The position numbers were made by a program, and so were the translations under genes. The notes beneath the pieces were generated by a model. The model was not told where the DNA came from. It was given only the letters and a program-made list of their open reading frames with translations, and ran no database searches. 64,000 bases of DNA from Methanomassiliicoccus sp. Lineage in GTDB: Archaea > Thermoplasmatota > Thermoplasmata > Methanomassiliicoccales > Methanomassiliicoccaceae. The DNA lies in assembly GCA_016109435.1 (NCBI GenBank), contig JAEILR010000020.1:186001-250000 (forward strand), in the 5' to 3' direction. Shown one piece after another: positions 1 through 8,776 of this stretch (positions are counted from its first letter, which is position 1; every line of letters starts with the position of its first letter).

Positions 1-180
1 ACTATCACCATAAGCATACTAAGCATATAAAATTATTTTGCCTAGCTATCGCTGCTGCTCCTCAAGATGACAAGCCCCTGCCCCGCCAGTGCTGGTCCGG
101 TCAGCCCCTGCAGCACGATGGCCAGGGCGATATCATGGGAAAAAAGGAACGATCACCGAGACCGCCGGTGATCCGGCAGA
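1..180. other. Left-edge sequence without a recognisable gene
   Basis: I see no convincing reading frame here. An AT-rich stretch around 20-45 could hold a promoter firing to the left, out of the window. The rest is GC-rich with no homology I recognise. Confidence 0.4.
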
Positions 181-333
181 TCACTTCTTCTTTGCCTTCT
201 TGGGCTTCTTGCGCGGTATGGCACGCTTATGCGACATGATCCCGTGCTCATCTTCCATGTGCTCATCCAGCTCGAATAGCGTCTCGAACTGGGCCCCACA
301 TTTGTCACACTCGGTGTTTATTCTGTTGTTCAT
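181..333 (-). CDS. Small C2H2 zinc-finger protein
   Basis: This is a 50-residue protein starting at an ATG at 333 and ending in TGA. Its N-terminal half carries one C2H2 finger: Cys9 and Cys12 in CDKCGAQF, then His25 and His30 in ELDEHMEDEH. The C-terminus is a basic Lys/Arg/Pro tail. Single-finger proteins of this size are common in Euryarchaeota and probably bind nucleic acid or protein, but the target is unknown. It was found by reading the minus strand, where composition and the zinc motif argue for a real gene. Confidence 0.7.
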   Translation of the reverse strand: MNNRINTECDKCGAQFETLFELDEHMEDEHGIMSHKRAIPRKKPKKAKKK

Positions 334-614
334 TTTCACATCTCGTCTTGTTAAGTCCAGGCGGTTCAGCTCCTCCTCATCGTTGATCTGATGTTGACTT
401 TACGCGCGGACACTAACACCATCATGCCCTCTTTACTTTATAGTATTGGTACGAACGGTCGCCATCGGCCCCTCGCCGAGAACGATGCTGCCCCCTCCGG
501 GACAACGACCGGCACGGCGATAGGCATCGATATTATATATGAGAAAAACCTAGACACTTCTGTCCGAAGGGGTCTGAAAGGATCTACCAGGGCGAACCAA
601 CAGCAGGTATAGTA

Positions 615-785
615 ATGTACGGAAACAAGAGACAGGGCGGCTACAGCCGCGAACCCCGCGAAATGCATGATGTAAAGTGCTCCGACTGTGGAGCCCAGAC
701 CCAGGTACCGTTCAAGCCCACCGAGGGTAGGCCGGTCTACTGCAGGGACTGCTTCCAGAAGCACAAGCCGAAGGACAGGTACTAA
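615..785 (+). CDS. Small CxxC...CxxC zinc-ribbon protein
   Basis: This is a 56-residue protein with two CxxC knuckles, CSDCG at residues 22-26 and CRDCF at 43-47, separated by a conserved-looking TQVPFKPTEGRPVYC segment. It belongs to the archaeal CxxC-x17-CxxC zinc-ribbon family, of unknown function and probably nucleic-acid associated. A TATA-like GATATTATATA lies at 530-540, and a T-rich 3' end follows near 795-807. The start is the only ATG that fits the domain. Confidence 0.75.
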   Translation: MYGNKRQGGYSREPREMHDVKCSDCGAQTQVPFKPTEGRPVYCRDCFQKHKPKDRY

Positions 786-954
786 ACCCATCCTTCAAAC
801 CTTTTTTACTTCTTCACTATTCTAACTTTCAACATCCTCGGCGGAGCTTGCCGCGGTTGTCATGCATCGGGCATCGTTGAACGTTCTCCTCCGACCCGAC
901 CCGGAGGTGCCTCCGGGCTCAACTGTCATATATCCAATTCACTGATTCAATGTC

Positions 955-1359
955 ATGGCAAAGCTAACGCCCGAGATGCAGGAATTGTTCAAGTCGACCA
1001 AGTATTTTCCGCTGGCCACCGCGTCCAAGGACGGCGAGCCGAACGTCGTACCGGTCGGTTCGGTGTTCCTGATGGATCCGGAGACCATCTGGATAGGCAA
1101 TCAGTTCATGGATACCACCCTAAAGAACGTCATCGATAACCCCCGCGCTTCCCTCTACGTGTGGACCCAGGGAGTGAAGGGCTGCCTCAAGATCAAGGGC
1201 GATGTGACGGTCATGACGGAGGGAGAGGACTACGCCAGGATGAAGGGGTTCGTGAGCGCGCGAAAGGCCGAGCTGAAGTGCCGTTCCCTTCTGATCCTTA
1301 ACATAACCGAGGTTTACGAGTGCTCCTCCGGGGCTGATGCCGGTAAGAGGCTCATCTAG
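955..1359 (+). CDS. Pyridoxamine 5'-phosphate oxidase-family flavin-binding protein
   Basis: This 134-residue protein has the split-barrel FMN-binding fold of the PNPOx-like family: YFPLATASKDGEPNVVPVG at the N-terminus, then an IWIGNQ strand and NPRASLYVW. Members bind FMN or F420 and reduce small substrates; the exact substrate cannot be read from sequence. A TATA-like CATATATCC at about 927-935 puts transcription initiation close to the ATG, so the mRNA may be leaderless. It ends in TAG, which matters in a genome that decodes amber. Confidence 0.8.
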   Translation: MAKLTPEMQELFKSTKYFPLATASKDGEPNVVPVGSVFLMDPETIWIGNQFMDTTLKNVIDNPRASLYVWTQGVKGCLKIKGDVTVMTEGEDYARMKGFVSARKAELKCRSLLILNITEVYECSSGADAGKRLI

Positions 1360-1480
1360 GCGATGGGCCCACGGAACCAAAAGGCGGCGGGCCCTCCCGT
1401 CCGCCGGTCCCACCAGCGGCTGAAAAACCCCCTCCCAGGACAATCTTTATATTCGGCACCAGTATAAGGTGGACCTACAA

Positions 1481-1567
1481 GCAGGGGTAGCCAAGCTTGG
1501 CCAACGGCGCAAGGTTGAGGGCCTTGTCCTTAGTGGTTCCTGTGTTCAAATCGCAGCCCCTGCACCA
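1481..1567 (+). tRNA. tRNA-Leu (anticodon GAG)
   Basis: A class II tRNA folds here. The acceptor GCAGGGG (1481-1487) pairs with CCCCTGC, followed by discriminator A at 1564 and an encoded CCA at 1565-1567. The anticodon stem is CAAGG/CCTTG around a TTGAGGG loop, giving anticodon GAG (Leu, CUC/CUU). It has a long variable arm and a CTGTG/CGCAG T-stem with a TTCAAAT loop. A TATA-like element lies near 1446-1452. Confidence 0.95.
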
Positions 1568-1684
1568 ACTTTTCCCAATATTGCCTTCTAAAGCGGTCCC
1601 GCTCGAAATTTATTGACCTGTCCGGATGCGGCCAGGCCTCCACCGTTCCGGTGATGCCATCGGATATGCTGGCATGCCCGCCTC

Positions 1685-2860
1685 TTAGGCTCCGGCCCCG
1701 CACTTGTCCATGCCGATCGGTAAGCTGAAGAAAAAGGTCGAACCCTTGTCGACCGTCGACCTCACCCATATCCGGCCTCTATGTCTCTCCACAATCTTCT
1801 TGGCGATGGCCAGCCCCATGCCGGTGCCCGGATGGTCCTCCCTCGTATGCTGCCTCTGGAACATGAGAAAGATCCGCTCCTGTTGATCCTCAGGAATGCC
1901 GATGCCGTTGTCCTGGACTGAGAACACCCACTCACCCCTGTCCCTCACCGCGGAGATGTGGACCCTCGGCGCCTCCTCCCTACAGTACTTGATGGCATTG
2001 TCCACGAGGTTTTGCAACAATTGGGTCATCTGCACCCGGTCGGCCTGCAATGAGGGGAGGGGATCGTGGGTGATGACCGCACCGGATTCCTTGATGCTCA
2101 TTTTCAGGTCCCGCGTCACTTTGTCTAGGACCGTTTCCATGGCCACATGTTCCGCGGGTCTGCCCCGGCGCTCGATGCGGGAGAACTCGAGGAGGTCATC
2201 GATGAGCTGCCTCATCCTGGAAGCGCCGTCCACGGCAAAATGGATGTATTCCTCCGCCTTCTCGTCCAGCAATCTGCCCTTGTACTTCTTTTCCAGAAGG
2301 TCGAGGAAATTGGTGATCATCCTAAGGGGCTCCCTCAGGTCATGAGAGGCGATGTAAGCGAACTGCTCCAGCTCCACATTGCTTTGTTTGAGCCTTTCAG
2401 AATAATCCTTCAGGGCGGTCTCAGCGCACTTCATCTCGGTGATGTCCCTGCCCAAGCCTATGATCCCCACAGGTGTTCCGGTCTCGTCCTTCAGCATACT
2501 GCTGGAGATGGACGCGATGAACGTGCTCCCATCCTTGCGCACGAAAGGGACCTCCCCTCTCCAATGTCCAGTAGTATTCATCGTGTCGATGATCTCCAGG
2601 CCTTGTTCTACCTCTACTCTGGGAACGACGACATCAAAGATGCTCTTGCCAAGCGCATGCTCCCCTGATACCTGAGTGAGCTTCTCCGTCTGCTTGTTCC
2701 AGAAGACAATGGTCCCATCGAGATCGGTGATGATGATGGCATCGCTCACCTGATCGAGTATGGACGTCTGCAGGCGAAGGGGATCGATGATATGTTCAGA
2801 TGCGACCGAGGGCGTTTCCTCTTCGGATTTTTCTCTATCAGCCTCCTGTTGACCAGGCAC
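1685..2860 (-). CDS. PAS-domain sensor histidine kinase
   Basis: This is a sensor kinase of about 391 residues from the proposed GTG start at 2860. A PAS domain spans about residues 30-145. A HisKA dimerisation segment follows with the phospho-acceptor in ASHDLREPL (His173), then an HATPase domain with NLVDNAIKYC (N-box), DNGIGIP and GMGLAIAKK. No membrane segment is visible, so it is probably cytoplasmic. The frame stays open to 3148, but a TATA-like element at about 2885-2900 lies inside that extension and the extra residues look non-coding, so I prefer 2860. No response regulator is adjacent. Confidence 0.85.
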   Translation of the reverse strand: MPGQQEADREKSEEETPSVASEHIIDPLRLQTSILDQVSDAIIITDLDGTIVFWNKQTEKLTQVSGEHALGKSIFDVVVPRVEVEQGLEIIDTMNTTGHWRGEVPFVRKDGSTFIASISSSMLKDETGTPVGIIGLGRDITEMKCAETALKDYSERLKQSNVELEQFAYIASHDLREPLRMITNFLDLLEKKYKGRLLDEKAEEYIHFAVDGASRMRQLIDDLLEFSRIERRGRPAEHVAMETVLDKVTRDLKMSIKESGAVITHDPLPSLQADRVQMTQLLQNLVDNAIKYCREEAPRVHISAVRDRGEWVFSVQDNGIGIPEDQQERIFLMFQRQHTREDHPGTGMGLAIAKKIVERHRGRIWVRSTVDKGSTFFFSLPIGMDKCGAGA

Positions 2861-3162
2861 GACAAGTTCTTGGCACTCCGATGTAAAAATATTAACCAAT
2901 ATTCTTAGGGGGGCCGGACCGTCGGTGATTGGTCCTAGAACGGATGATCTGGGCGTTCTTTGCTGCCCTGGCATGAACGTTCCGATCTTTACCGGCCAAG
3001 GGCCGATCCGGGTTTTGCGCATCAACCGCCCCCTAATGTCATCGTTGGGAAGTTCAGGCCTTAACCCATGTCCAGCATTTGCGGTAGGCGAACGATCCAG
3101 GCCATCCCTGAGCCCGACCGGTAATTCAGAGTAGTGGAGGACGGACATCGCTTGGCCTTGGT

Positions 3163-4041
3163 TCAGGAGGGCGGCCGGTAGGGATCAGGGTGGATCTCAC
3201 AGTACCTGCAGTCGGTGGACCCCATCAACTTGTCCCGCACCTGATGAATGATGATATCAGCCTCGGCCACGGTGGTCTCTGGATCGACCTCTATGTGCAT
3301 GTCCGCATGGATGGTGTCCGGCCCCACGTACTCTGCCCGCAAGCCATGGATCCCCCTTACTCCATCGACGGACATGGCAATCTCATTCACCCGCTCCTCG
3401 AACTCACCATCAGGAGAACGACCGATGAGCATGGCCGCGTTCTCGTACAGCAGTATCGACCCGGTCAGAACGATCACCACCCCGATCATGATCGAACCGA
3501 TGGGATCGGCGATCAGATATCCCTGGTACATCAGCAGTATGGCGACCAGTGTGACCCCGCAGGAGAATTCGTCCAGCAACAGGGTAAGGAGCTGAGCCCG
3601 ATTCAGGCCGTTCCCCCTGCCCCGGAACAGCACGATGGAAGGGACGGCGATGACCACCATGCTTATCAGGGTCACGACCAGAGCGATCCACAGGTCTGAC
3701 GGGACCGCGGCGGAGGGAGAGGCCAGCCGGGGGAGGGCCTCCCGAAGCGTCTCCAGGCCGATGAAGAATATCAGGACGGTGGACACGATCAGCACGGCCA
3801 CGTTCTGGACGCGGGCGTGGCCGAAAACATGCTCGATGTCCGGGGGCCTCAACGATACCTTTAGCGAGATGAGGAAGAAGAGGGTGATGAGGATGTCGCT
3901 CACCCTGTCGAGCGACAGCGCCAGGATGACGAGGACATCGGTGAGGAGGAACGCCCCCACCAGCAGAAACGTTATCGCGGAGTAGGCCACCAGGGCCAGC
4001 TTGATCCCCCTGCCCCCTCCGTCCGTTCCCCCTGGACCCAT
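3163..4041 (-). CDS. Cation diffusion facilitator (CDF) metal efflux transporter
   Basis: This 292-residue membrane protein has about six transmembrane helices in the first 200 residues and a C-terminal cytoplasmic ferredoxin-like domain (VDGVRGIHGLRAEYVG, ADMHIEVDPETTVAEAD), the usual CDF arrangement. DRVSDI near the start and HVFGHARVQN after helix 2 match the CDF metal-site regions. It most likely exports Zn2+, Fe2+ or another divalent cation in exchange for protons. It is a single gene, divergent from the flavoprotein to its right; the metal specificity is not readable. Confidence 0.85.
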   Translation of the reverse strand: MGPGGTDGGGRGIKLALVAYSAITFLLVGAFLLTDVLVILALSLDRVSDILITLFFLISLKVSLRPPDIEHVFGHARVQNVAVLIVSTVLIFFIGLETLREALPRLASPSAAVPSDLWIALVVTLISMVVIAVPSIVLFRGRGNGLNRAQLLTLLLDEFSCGVTLVAILLMYQGYLIADPIGSIMIGVVIVLTGSILLYENAAMLIGRSPDGEFEERVNEIAMSVDGVRGIHGLRAEYVGPDTIHADMHIEVDPETTVAEADIIIHQVRDKLMGSTDCRYCEIHPDPYRPPS

Positions 4042-4196
4042 GTCTGCACCTCCCCGGACGCGGCCGGACCGCTCACTGGACCTAATCTCCCGTTGATGTC
4101 ATTAATTCATCGGGTCCTTTCCTGGCGACCGGGGACGCTGCCCGTCAAGGATATCCACTTATAATCGGGGTTGTCCTGGATGATGATGAGGATTTC

Positions 4197-5573
4197 GTGC
4201 AGGACAAAACGCGTCTCCTCCCGGGCGCCACCGCTCCCATCGGGGAGTTGGACGGGAGAATGTGGGGTCCCCTCCTCCGGCCGGGGGAAGAGAGGTATGA
4301 GAACGCCAGGAGGCTCTACAACGGCATGATCGATCGCCGACCGGCCCTCATCGCCCAGTGCTCCGATACCGACGATGTCGTCCATTGCGTGAATTTCGCC
4401 CGAGAGAACGGGATCCCGCTGTCGGTGAGGGGGGGAGGACATGGCGTTGCCGGAAACGCGCTCAACGACGGCGGCATCGTGATCGACCTCTCGGGGATGA
4501 GGGAGATACGCATCGACGGACCGGGCTCCAGGGCGGTGATCGGTCCCGGGGCGAGGTGGATGGACCTCGACCCCGTTGCGATGAGGCATGGTCTGGCGAC
4601 CACCGGCGGAAGGGTCTCATCCACTGGGGTGGCCGGCTTCACTCTGGGAGGGGGGGCTGGATGGCTCATGGGACAGTTCGGTCTGGCGTGTGACAATCTT
4701 CGTTCGGCGGAGGTCGTTACGGCGTCCGGAGAGGTAGTGAGGGCGAGCGATAAGGAGGAGCCTGATCTCCTGTGGGCCCTCAGAGGAGGGGGCGGCAACT
4801 TCGGTGCGGTGACCTCGTTCGAGATGGACCTCCACCCTATCGGCCCTACCCTATCCGGACTCATGATGTGGCCGCGCTCGATGGCCCCGGAGGTGTTGTC
4901 CGCGTTCCGCGATGTGGCGTTGGACGCCCCCGACGAGCTGGGTTTGGTGTTCGCCTGCGTCACCACCATTGACGGCAGCCCGGCGGTGACCGTCACTCTA
5001 TGCTGGACCGGGGACATCGGCGAGGGCCAAAAGGCGATCGCTCCGCTGAGAGCACTGGGGCGGCCGAAAACGGACAATGTCAGGATCATGGACTATGACC
5101 AGGTACAGAGCATGCTGGACCATACCGGGGTGTGGGGGTCCCGTAACTACTGGCGGTCGGGATTCATTCCGGACCTCTCGATGGAGGCGATGGAGACCAT
5201 CCTCAGAGATACCGAGCGGATGCCTGGTCGTCTCTCGGCCATCCACCTGTGGTGCCACCACGGGGCCGCGAACAGGGTCCCCGAGGAAGCGACTGCATAT
5301 CCTAACCGCAGCTATCCCTTCAACCTGCACATCATCGGGGCTTGGGAGGACCCGGCCACGGATGCGGAGGGGGTCGGATGGACGAAGGGGTTGTGGGAGC
5401 GCATGCGCCCTCATTTCGTTGACCGGGCCTATGTGAACTTCGACAACCTCGGGGAAACGGACCGGGTGAGGAGCGCCTACGGGCCGAACCTCGAGAGGCT
5501 GTCCTCGATAAAGACGAGATATGACCCGGATAACATGTTCCGCTCCAACCAGAACATCGCCCCGCGACGATGA
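4197..5573 (+). CDS. FAD-linked oxidase, berberine-bridge-enzyme-like
   Basis: This 458-residue flavoprotein has an FAD_binding_4 domain at the N-terminus (LSVRGGGHGVAGNAL, the His being the usual covalent FAD anchor, and TGVAGFTLGGGAGWL) and a BBE-type C-terminus (YVNFDNLGETDRVR...YGPNLERL...YDPDNMFRSNQNI). It has no signal peptide. The family oxidises sugars, alcohols or amines with O2 or another acceptor; the substrate in an anaerobe is unclear. The start is a GTG about 30 bases after a TATA-like TTATAATC at 4159-4166, so the mRNA has almost no leader. Confidence 0.85.
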   Translation: MQDKTRLLPGATAPIGELDGRMWGPLLRPGEERYENARRLYNGMIDRRPALIAQCSDTDDVVHCVNFARENGIPLSVRGGGHGVAGNALNDGGIVIDLSGMREIRIDGPGSRAVIGPGARWMDLDPVAMRHGLATTGGRVSSTGVAGFTLGGGAGWLMGQFGLACDNLRSAEVVTASGEVVRASDKEEPDLLWALRGGGGNFGAVTSFEMDLHPIGPTLSGLMMWPRSMAPEVLSAFRDVALDAPDELGLVFACVTTIDGSPAVTVTLCWTGDIGEGQKAIAPLRALGRPKTDNVRIMDYDQVQSMLDHTGVWGSRNYWRSGFIPDLSMEAMETILRDTERMPGRLSAIHLWCHHGAANRVPEEATAYPNRSYPFNLHIIGAWEDPATDAEGVGWTKGLWERMRPHFVDRAYVNFDNLGETDRVRSAYGPNLERLSSIKTRYDPDNMFRSNQNIAPRR

Positions 5574-5645
5574 GCCCTGCCCCTAGCAGCGGCCTCCGAC
5601 GCGGCTCTGGGTAACCGCTGTCGGACGAGAATCGGTGCAGTGCGC

Positions 5646-6326
5646 TCAGTTCGTCGAGCTCATATCCCTCACTATATCGACGAAGTCCGGCAGAACATCA
5701 CCGATGCCATTGATAATGAACTGGATCGCGATCGACAGCACTATGAGGCCCATCAGCCGGCTGATAACCTTCCCTCCCTCCTGCCCGAGGACGCTGAACA
5801 CCTTCTCCGAATGGGTCATCGCCAGATATGATACGACAATGGTGATGATGATCCCTAGGAAAACCCCCAGCGCGGCCACCAGCTCGACACCCATGAGGCC
5901 CTGGCCCATGTCACGCGCCGTCGACATCAGGACAACAACGGTGACGATGGTCCCCGGACCGCTGATGAAGGGTATGGACATAGGAATGAGGGAGATGTCC
6001 CGGCGCACCTCACTGACATCGGACCCCTGTGTTTTTGGATGGAGCATGTCTATGGCGGTTATGATCAGCAGTATCCCGCCAGCGATGCGGAACGCCCCTA
6101 TGCCGAACCCGAAGATCTGGAAGATGAGCATCCCGGTGAGGGCGAAGAACAGCAATATCGCCATTGAGTAGCGGGACGACCTCACCGCTGTTCGTTTCTT
6201 CTCTTCATCGGACATGCGCTCCGTGAGCACAAGGAACATCGTCGATGTTGAGATCGGGTTGGAGATTGCCAGAATGGATATTATGGCTAACGGAATGAAC
6301 TCGAGGGCGGTTACAAGGTCGCTCAT
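5646..6326 (-). CDS. MarC/UPF0056-family integral membrane protein
   Basis: This 226-residue protein has about six transmembrane helices and the MarC signature regions (FIPLAIISILAISNPISTSTMFL at the start and PFISGPGTIVTVVV in the middle). The family is widespread, and its proposed role as a multidrug or small-molecule permease was not upheld for E. coli MarC, so the function is open. It is monocistronic, and its promoter lies in the AT-rich DNA to its right. Confidence 0.85.
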   Translation of the reverse strand: MSDLVTALEFIPLAIISILAISNPISTSTMFLVLTERMSDEEKKRTAVRSSRYSMAILLFFALTGMLIFQIFGFGIGAFRIAGGILLIITAIDMLHPKTQGSDVSEVRRDISLIPMSIPFISGPGTIVTVVVLMSTARDMGQGLMGVELVAALGVFLGIIITIVVSYLAMTHSEKVFSVLGQEGGKVISRLMGLIVLSIAIQFIINGIGDVLPDFVDIVRDMSSTN

Positions 6327-6620
6327 TGCATTCTTGAGGGCGAGTTCTTCCGGACATATAATAATCGATATTATCTGATTGGTCCCATACTATATGATAT
6401 GGGAAGCCGCGATCGTTGTCGGGCATGACCGACGACCGGACGGCCCGCCGTCGTGATGATGCCCCCTCTTCTTTGCACCGTTCCTCCACAGGCCGAGGGG
6501 ACGCCCGGCCTTAGCGATATAATATAGTGTTTAATAATAATATCATAGTAATAGTATTTGGTCACGCATTGTCCGACGAAATTGATTTAATTCTCCAATT
6601 TTGTCTGACTTTTGTCTGTC

Positions 6621-6639
6621 ATCCGCTCTTTCTGCGGAT
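6621..6639 (+). promoter_or_regulatory. Hairpin ATCCGC-TCTTTCT-GCGGAT upstream of rnpB
   Basis: A perfect 6-bp stem with a 7-nt loop. A closely similar hairpin (CCGC-TCATTCT-GCGG) occurs at 7172-7201 on the other side of the RNase P RNA gene. It could be a protein-binding operator or an RNA end structure. Confidence 0.4.
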
Positions 6640-6690
6640 ATTATATATTATAATCATATAATTTATTCATCCATATGGTCTATAATAACG

Positions 6691-6700
6691 TTATTATATC
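6691..6700 (+). promoter_or_regulatory. TATA box of the RNase P RNA gene
   Basis: TTATTATATC lies about 25-27 bases before the first base pair of the RNase P P1 helix (6720), the normal archaeal TATA-to-start spacing. Confidence 0.6.
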
Positions 6701-6715
6701 ACATCGACCTTCGAA

Positions 6716-7023
6716 CGCCTGTCAGGAGAGGAAGGGCGGCTGACGGTAGGGCGCAAGCCTGGCTGAGGAAGGTCCCCCCTCCATGAGAAAGGTGGGTCGC
6801 GCGAGCGGCCTGGTGAGAGCCAGGGCAAGGGCGCAGAAACGACACAGCCATGACCGAGGATGATCCGCCCGGCGGTGACGTTGGTCAAGGATCTGGTGAA
6901 ACGGCGACTCCCCACCGGAGCAAGCCCAAACAGTCGGGATGACGGCTCAGGACCGACGGGTAGGGTGCTTAGTTGAATGCTGCCTGAAACAGAAGGGGGC
7001 CTACTACCCTCACCTGACACCAA
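6716..7023 (+). ncRNA. rnpB: RNase P RNA, archaeal type
   Basis: This is the catalytic RNA that matures tRNA 5' ends, recognised by its conserved elements. GAGGAAGGTCC at 765-775 of the 6-kb block (6765-6775) matches CR-I. AGAAACGACAC follows at about 6836. ACAGAAGGGGGCCTACT at 6989-7005 matches the CR-V region. The ends pair as P1: TGTCAGG (6720-6726) with CCTGACA (7013-7019). A T-run at 7030-7037 follows and a TATA box precedes it at the right distance. The exact ends are estimates within a few bases. Confidence 0.9.
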
Positions 7024-7144
7024 CTCCGTCCATATTTTTTGATATCCACTTCTCTGTATATACCCAGCATTCACCATCTTTTCCTCATGTTATCATTATC
7101 AATAAGATACGTAAAGATATCATGCGTCCAAAATTTTAACTATC

Positions 7145-7159
7145 CAGATATTATATCTG
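7145..7159. promoter_or_regulatory. Perfect 15-bp palindrome upstream of a DUF835 gene
   Basis: CAGATATTATATCTG is a perfect inverted repeat of 7 bp around a central T. Two more inverted repeats follow before the gene: TAATAAC..GTTATTA with a CCGC/GCGG core at 7172-7201, and TTATCA-AAAAT-TGATAA at 7198-7214. Together they look like a regulator-binding region. Confidence 0.45.
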
Positions 7160-7171
7160 ACGTGATAGCAG

Positions 7172-7201
7172 TAATAACCCGCTCATTCTGCGGCGTTATT
7201 A
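7172..7201 (+). promoter_or_regulatory. Hairpin with CCGC-TCATTCT-GCGG core
   Basis: TAATAAC-CCGC pairs with GCGG-(C)-GTTATTA, an 11-bp stem with one bulged C. The core repeats the hairpin at 6621-6639 in sequence, including its TC(A/T)TTCT loop. Confidence 0.4.
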
Positions 7202-7282
7202 TCAAAAATTGATAACAACCAACGGGCAAGCAACTAATATTCACAGACAATCATGGAATTAGTTCGCATAGGAGGTACCAAG

Positions 7283-7756
7283 ATGAAGCTGTCCAAGGGG
7301 AAGTTCTATCTGTTCGAGGAGAGAGTTCCGTTGAGAACCCACCAGGTGCTCAGGAAGGAGCTCGACAAGGGACGAAAGGCCCTGTACATATCAAAGAACC
7401 CTCCCCGCCTGCTGAGGAGCCAACTTGATTTCGACGAGCACATGCTGGAAACAATGTGGCTCAGCACCCGGCCCAACCCCGAGTGCATACCGCCGATGAA
7501 CCTCCAGAAGTTCGAGAAGTACATCAATGGCTTCCTGGCCGAGAACAAGGACGGGATCATTGTCCTGAACGGGCTGGACGTGCTGGAGATGTGGAACGGG
7601 TTCCGCCCGGTGCTGGACGTGCTCGCAAGGGCCACTGGCAAGGTGAACGAGGATGGAAGCAACCTCATCATCAGCCTGGACCCCCGCAGCCATTACCCCC
7701 AGAAGCTGGAGAAGCTGGAAAACATCTCCGACGAAGTGATCTCCAGCTACGCGTGA
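7283..7756 (+). CDS. DUF835-domain protein (first of three)
   Basis: This is a 157-residue protein of the DUF835 family, an archaeal domain of unknown function. Typical blocks are visible: KFYLFEERVPLRTH (leader strand), GRKALYISKNPPRLLR, the acidic TRPNPECIPP turn, IIVLNGLDVLEMWNGF and LIISLDPRSHYPQKLEKL. The family shape resembles a degenerate P-loop-like fold, but no ATP motif is present. I choose the ATG at 7283 because a strong GGAGGT sits 7 bases before it; an in-frame ATG at 7253 would add ten residues. AAACCCCTTCC and a T-run follow at 7761-7782. Confidence 0.75.
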   Translation: MKLSKGKFYLFEERVPLRTHQVLRKELDKGRKALYISKNPPRLLRSQLDFDEHMLETMWLSTRPNPECIPPMNLQKFEKYINGFLAENKDGIIVLNGLDVLEMWNGFRPVLDVLARATGKVNEDGSNLIISLDPRSHYPQKLEKLENISDEVISSYA

Positions 7757-7885
7757 TCCGAAACCCCTTCCGACCGGTTTTTCATCTTATCTTTCCTCAT
7801 CCTGTTCCAGTTAGGCGGGAGCCCCATCGATCCCTCGGTCCGATAACGGCCAACGATTATATGCCGTCGTCAAGATACAGGTAGC

Positions 7886-8776
7886 ATGGACCAACGACTC
7901 ACCGAGATCGTGGAGACCCTGGCCAAGGATACCGGTTCCGGCGCGTCGGAGATGCATGCTGCGATATTGAACAGTCTTCTGGCGATATCCAATGAGGACC
8001 TCACGGCGATCTCGGCCACGGAATGGGAGGATTTCTGCATATCCATCCACAAGGCGAAGCCCAGCGTGGCCCCGGTCTTCAACATCGCCAACACCATAAT
8101 GTTGAAGCTGGAGCAGGGCATCAAGGATGGAGAGTCCCTCCACCAGACCCTTCTGGAGATGATCGAGGAGGAGAGGCGGAGCGGGGCCCGGATCGCGGAG
8201 CACGCCGCCCGTTCGGTGAGGGGGCGATGGTTCATGACCACGTCCTATTCGTCGACCGTCGCTCATGTTCTAAGGATCATCGCCAGGGACCGGAGGATCA
8301 AGGTCACGGTGGCCGAGGCCGCCCCGGGGGGTGAGGGGAGGCTGTTCGCCAAACTGCTATCGGACCAGGGCATGGAGGTCGAGATCATCTACGATTCCAC
8401 AGTGTTCGCTCGGATGGAGCATCTCGATGGGGTCATCGTCGGCGCGGACTCGGTCACCACCTCAGGATTGGTCAACAAGGTGGGGACAAGGGCCCTGGCC
8501 GAGGCGGCACGGGCGTACGATCTGGACGTCTATGGTGTGTGCGGGTGGAGCAAGATCTGTCCGGTGGTGCTGTCCAACTTCGGGTTCCGGACCGAAAACG
8601 TCGGCACCCGGCTGACCGAGCATCAGCAGATGTTCGAAAGCACTCCCCTGGACCTTTTCTCGGGGATCATCACCGACCGAGGGGTTCTTCCATCGGCCGA
8701 CCTCCGGATGGAACTGAAGGTCCGAAAGGTGGCCCGCACGCTCAGCAGCAGGTGCGCACTACAGAGGTCCGACTGA
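7886..8776 (+). CDS. eIF2B alpha/ribose-1,5-bisphosphate isomerase-family protein
   Basis: This 296-residue protein has the C-terminal signature of the initiation factor 2B / sugar-phosphate isomerase family (GVIVGADSVTTSGLVNKVGT and DVYGVCGWSKICP) and an all-helical N-terminal half. Characterised archaeal members are ribose-1,5-bisphosphate isomerase in the AMP/RuBisCO pathway; others act on methylthioribose phosphate or as eIF2B-like proteins. This member is divergent, and the sequence alone does not fix which reaction, if any, it catalyses. It ends exactly where the convergent ferredoxin gene ends. Confidence 0.75.
   Translation: MDQRLTEIVETLAKDTGSGASEMHAAILNSLLAISNEDLTAISATEWEDFCISIHKAKPSVAPVFNIANTIMLKLEQGIKDGESLHQTLLEMIEEERRSGARIAEHAARSVRGRWFMTTSYSSTVAHVLRIIARDRRIKVTVAEAAPGGEGRLFAKLLSDQGMEVEIIYDSTVFARMEHLDGVIVGADSVTTSGLVNKVGTRALAEAARAYDLDVYGVCGWSKICPVVLSNFGFRTENVGTRLTEHQQMFESTPLDLFSGIITDRGVLPSADLRMELKVRKVARTLSSRCALQRSD

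Larger units (their letters stand above)
6327..6715. other. AT-rich intergenic region between MarC gene and RNase P RNA
   Basis: No protein gene is supported in these roughly 390 bases. They contain many TATA-like stretches (for example 6521-6560 and 6640-6700) and a small perfect hairpin at 6621-6639. The MarC gene promoter (leftward) and the rnpB promoter (rightward) must both lie here. Confidence 0.6.

Noticed and set aside
438-791. 117-codon minus-strand frame with a hydrophobic segment
   Set aside because: It covers the zinc-ribbon gene at 615-785, whose CxxC motifs and promoter fit better.
2861-3148. N-terminal extension of the histidine kinase to 3148
   Set aside because: The extension has no domain, contains a TATA-like promoter element and a Pro/Arg-rich non-coding look; a GTG start at 2860 is more likely.
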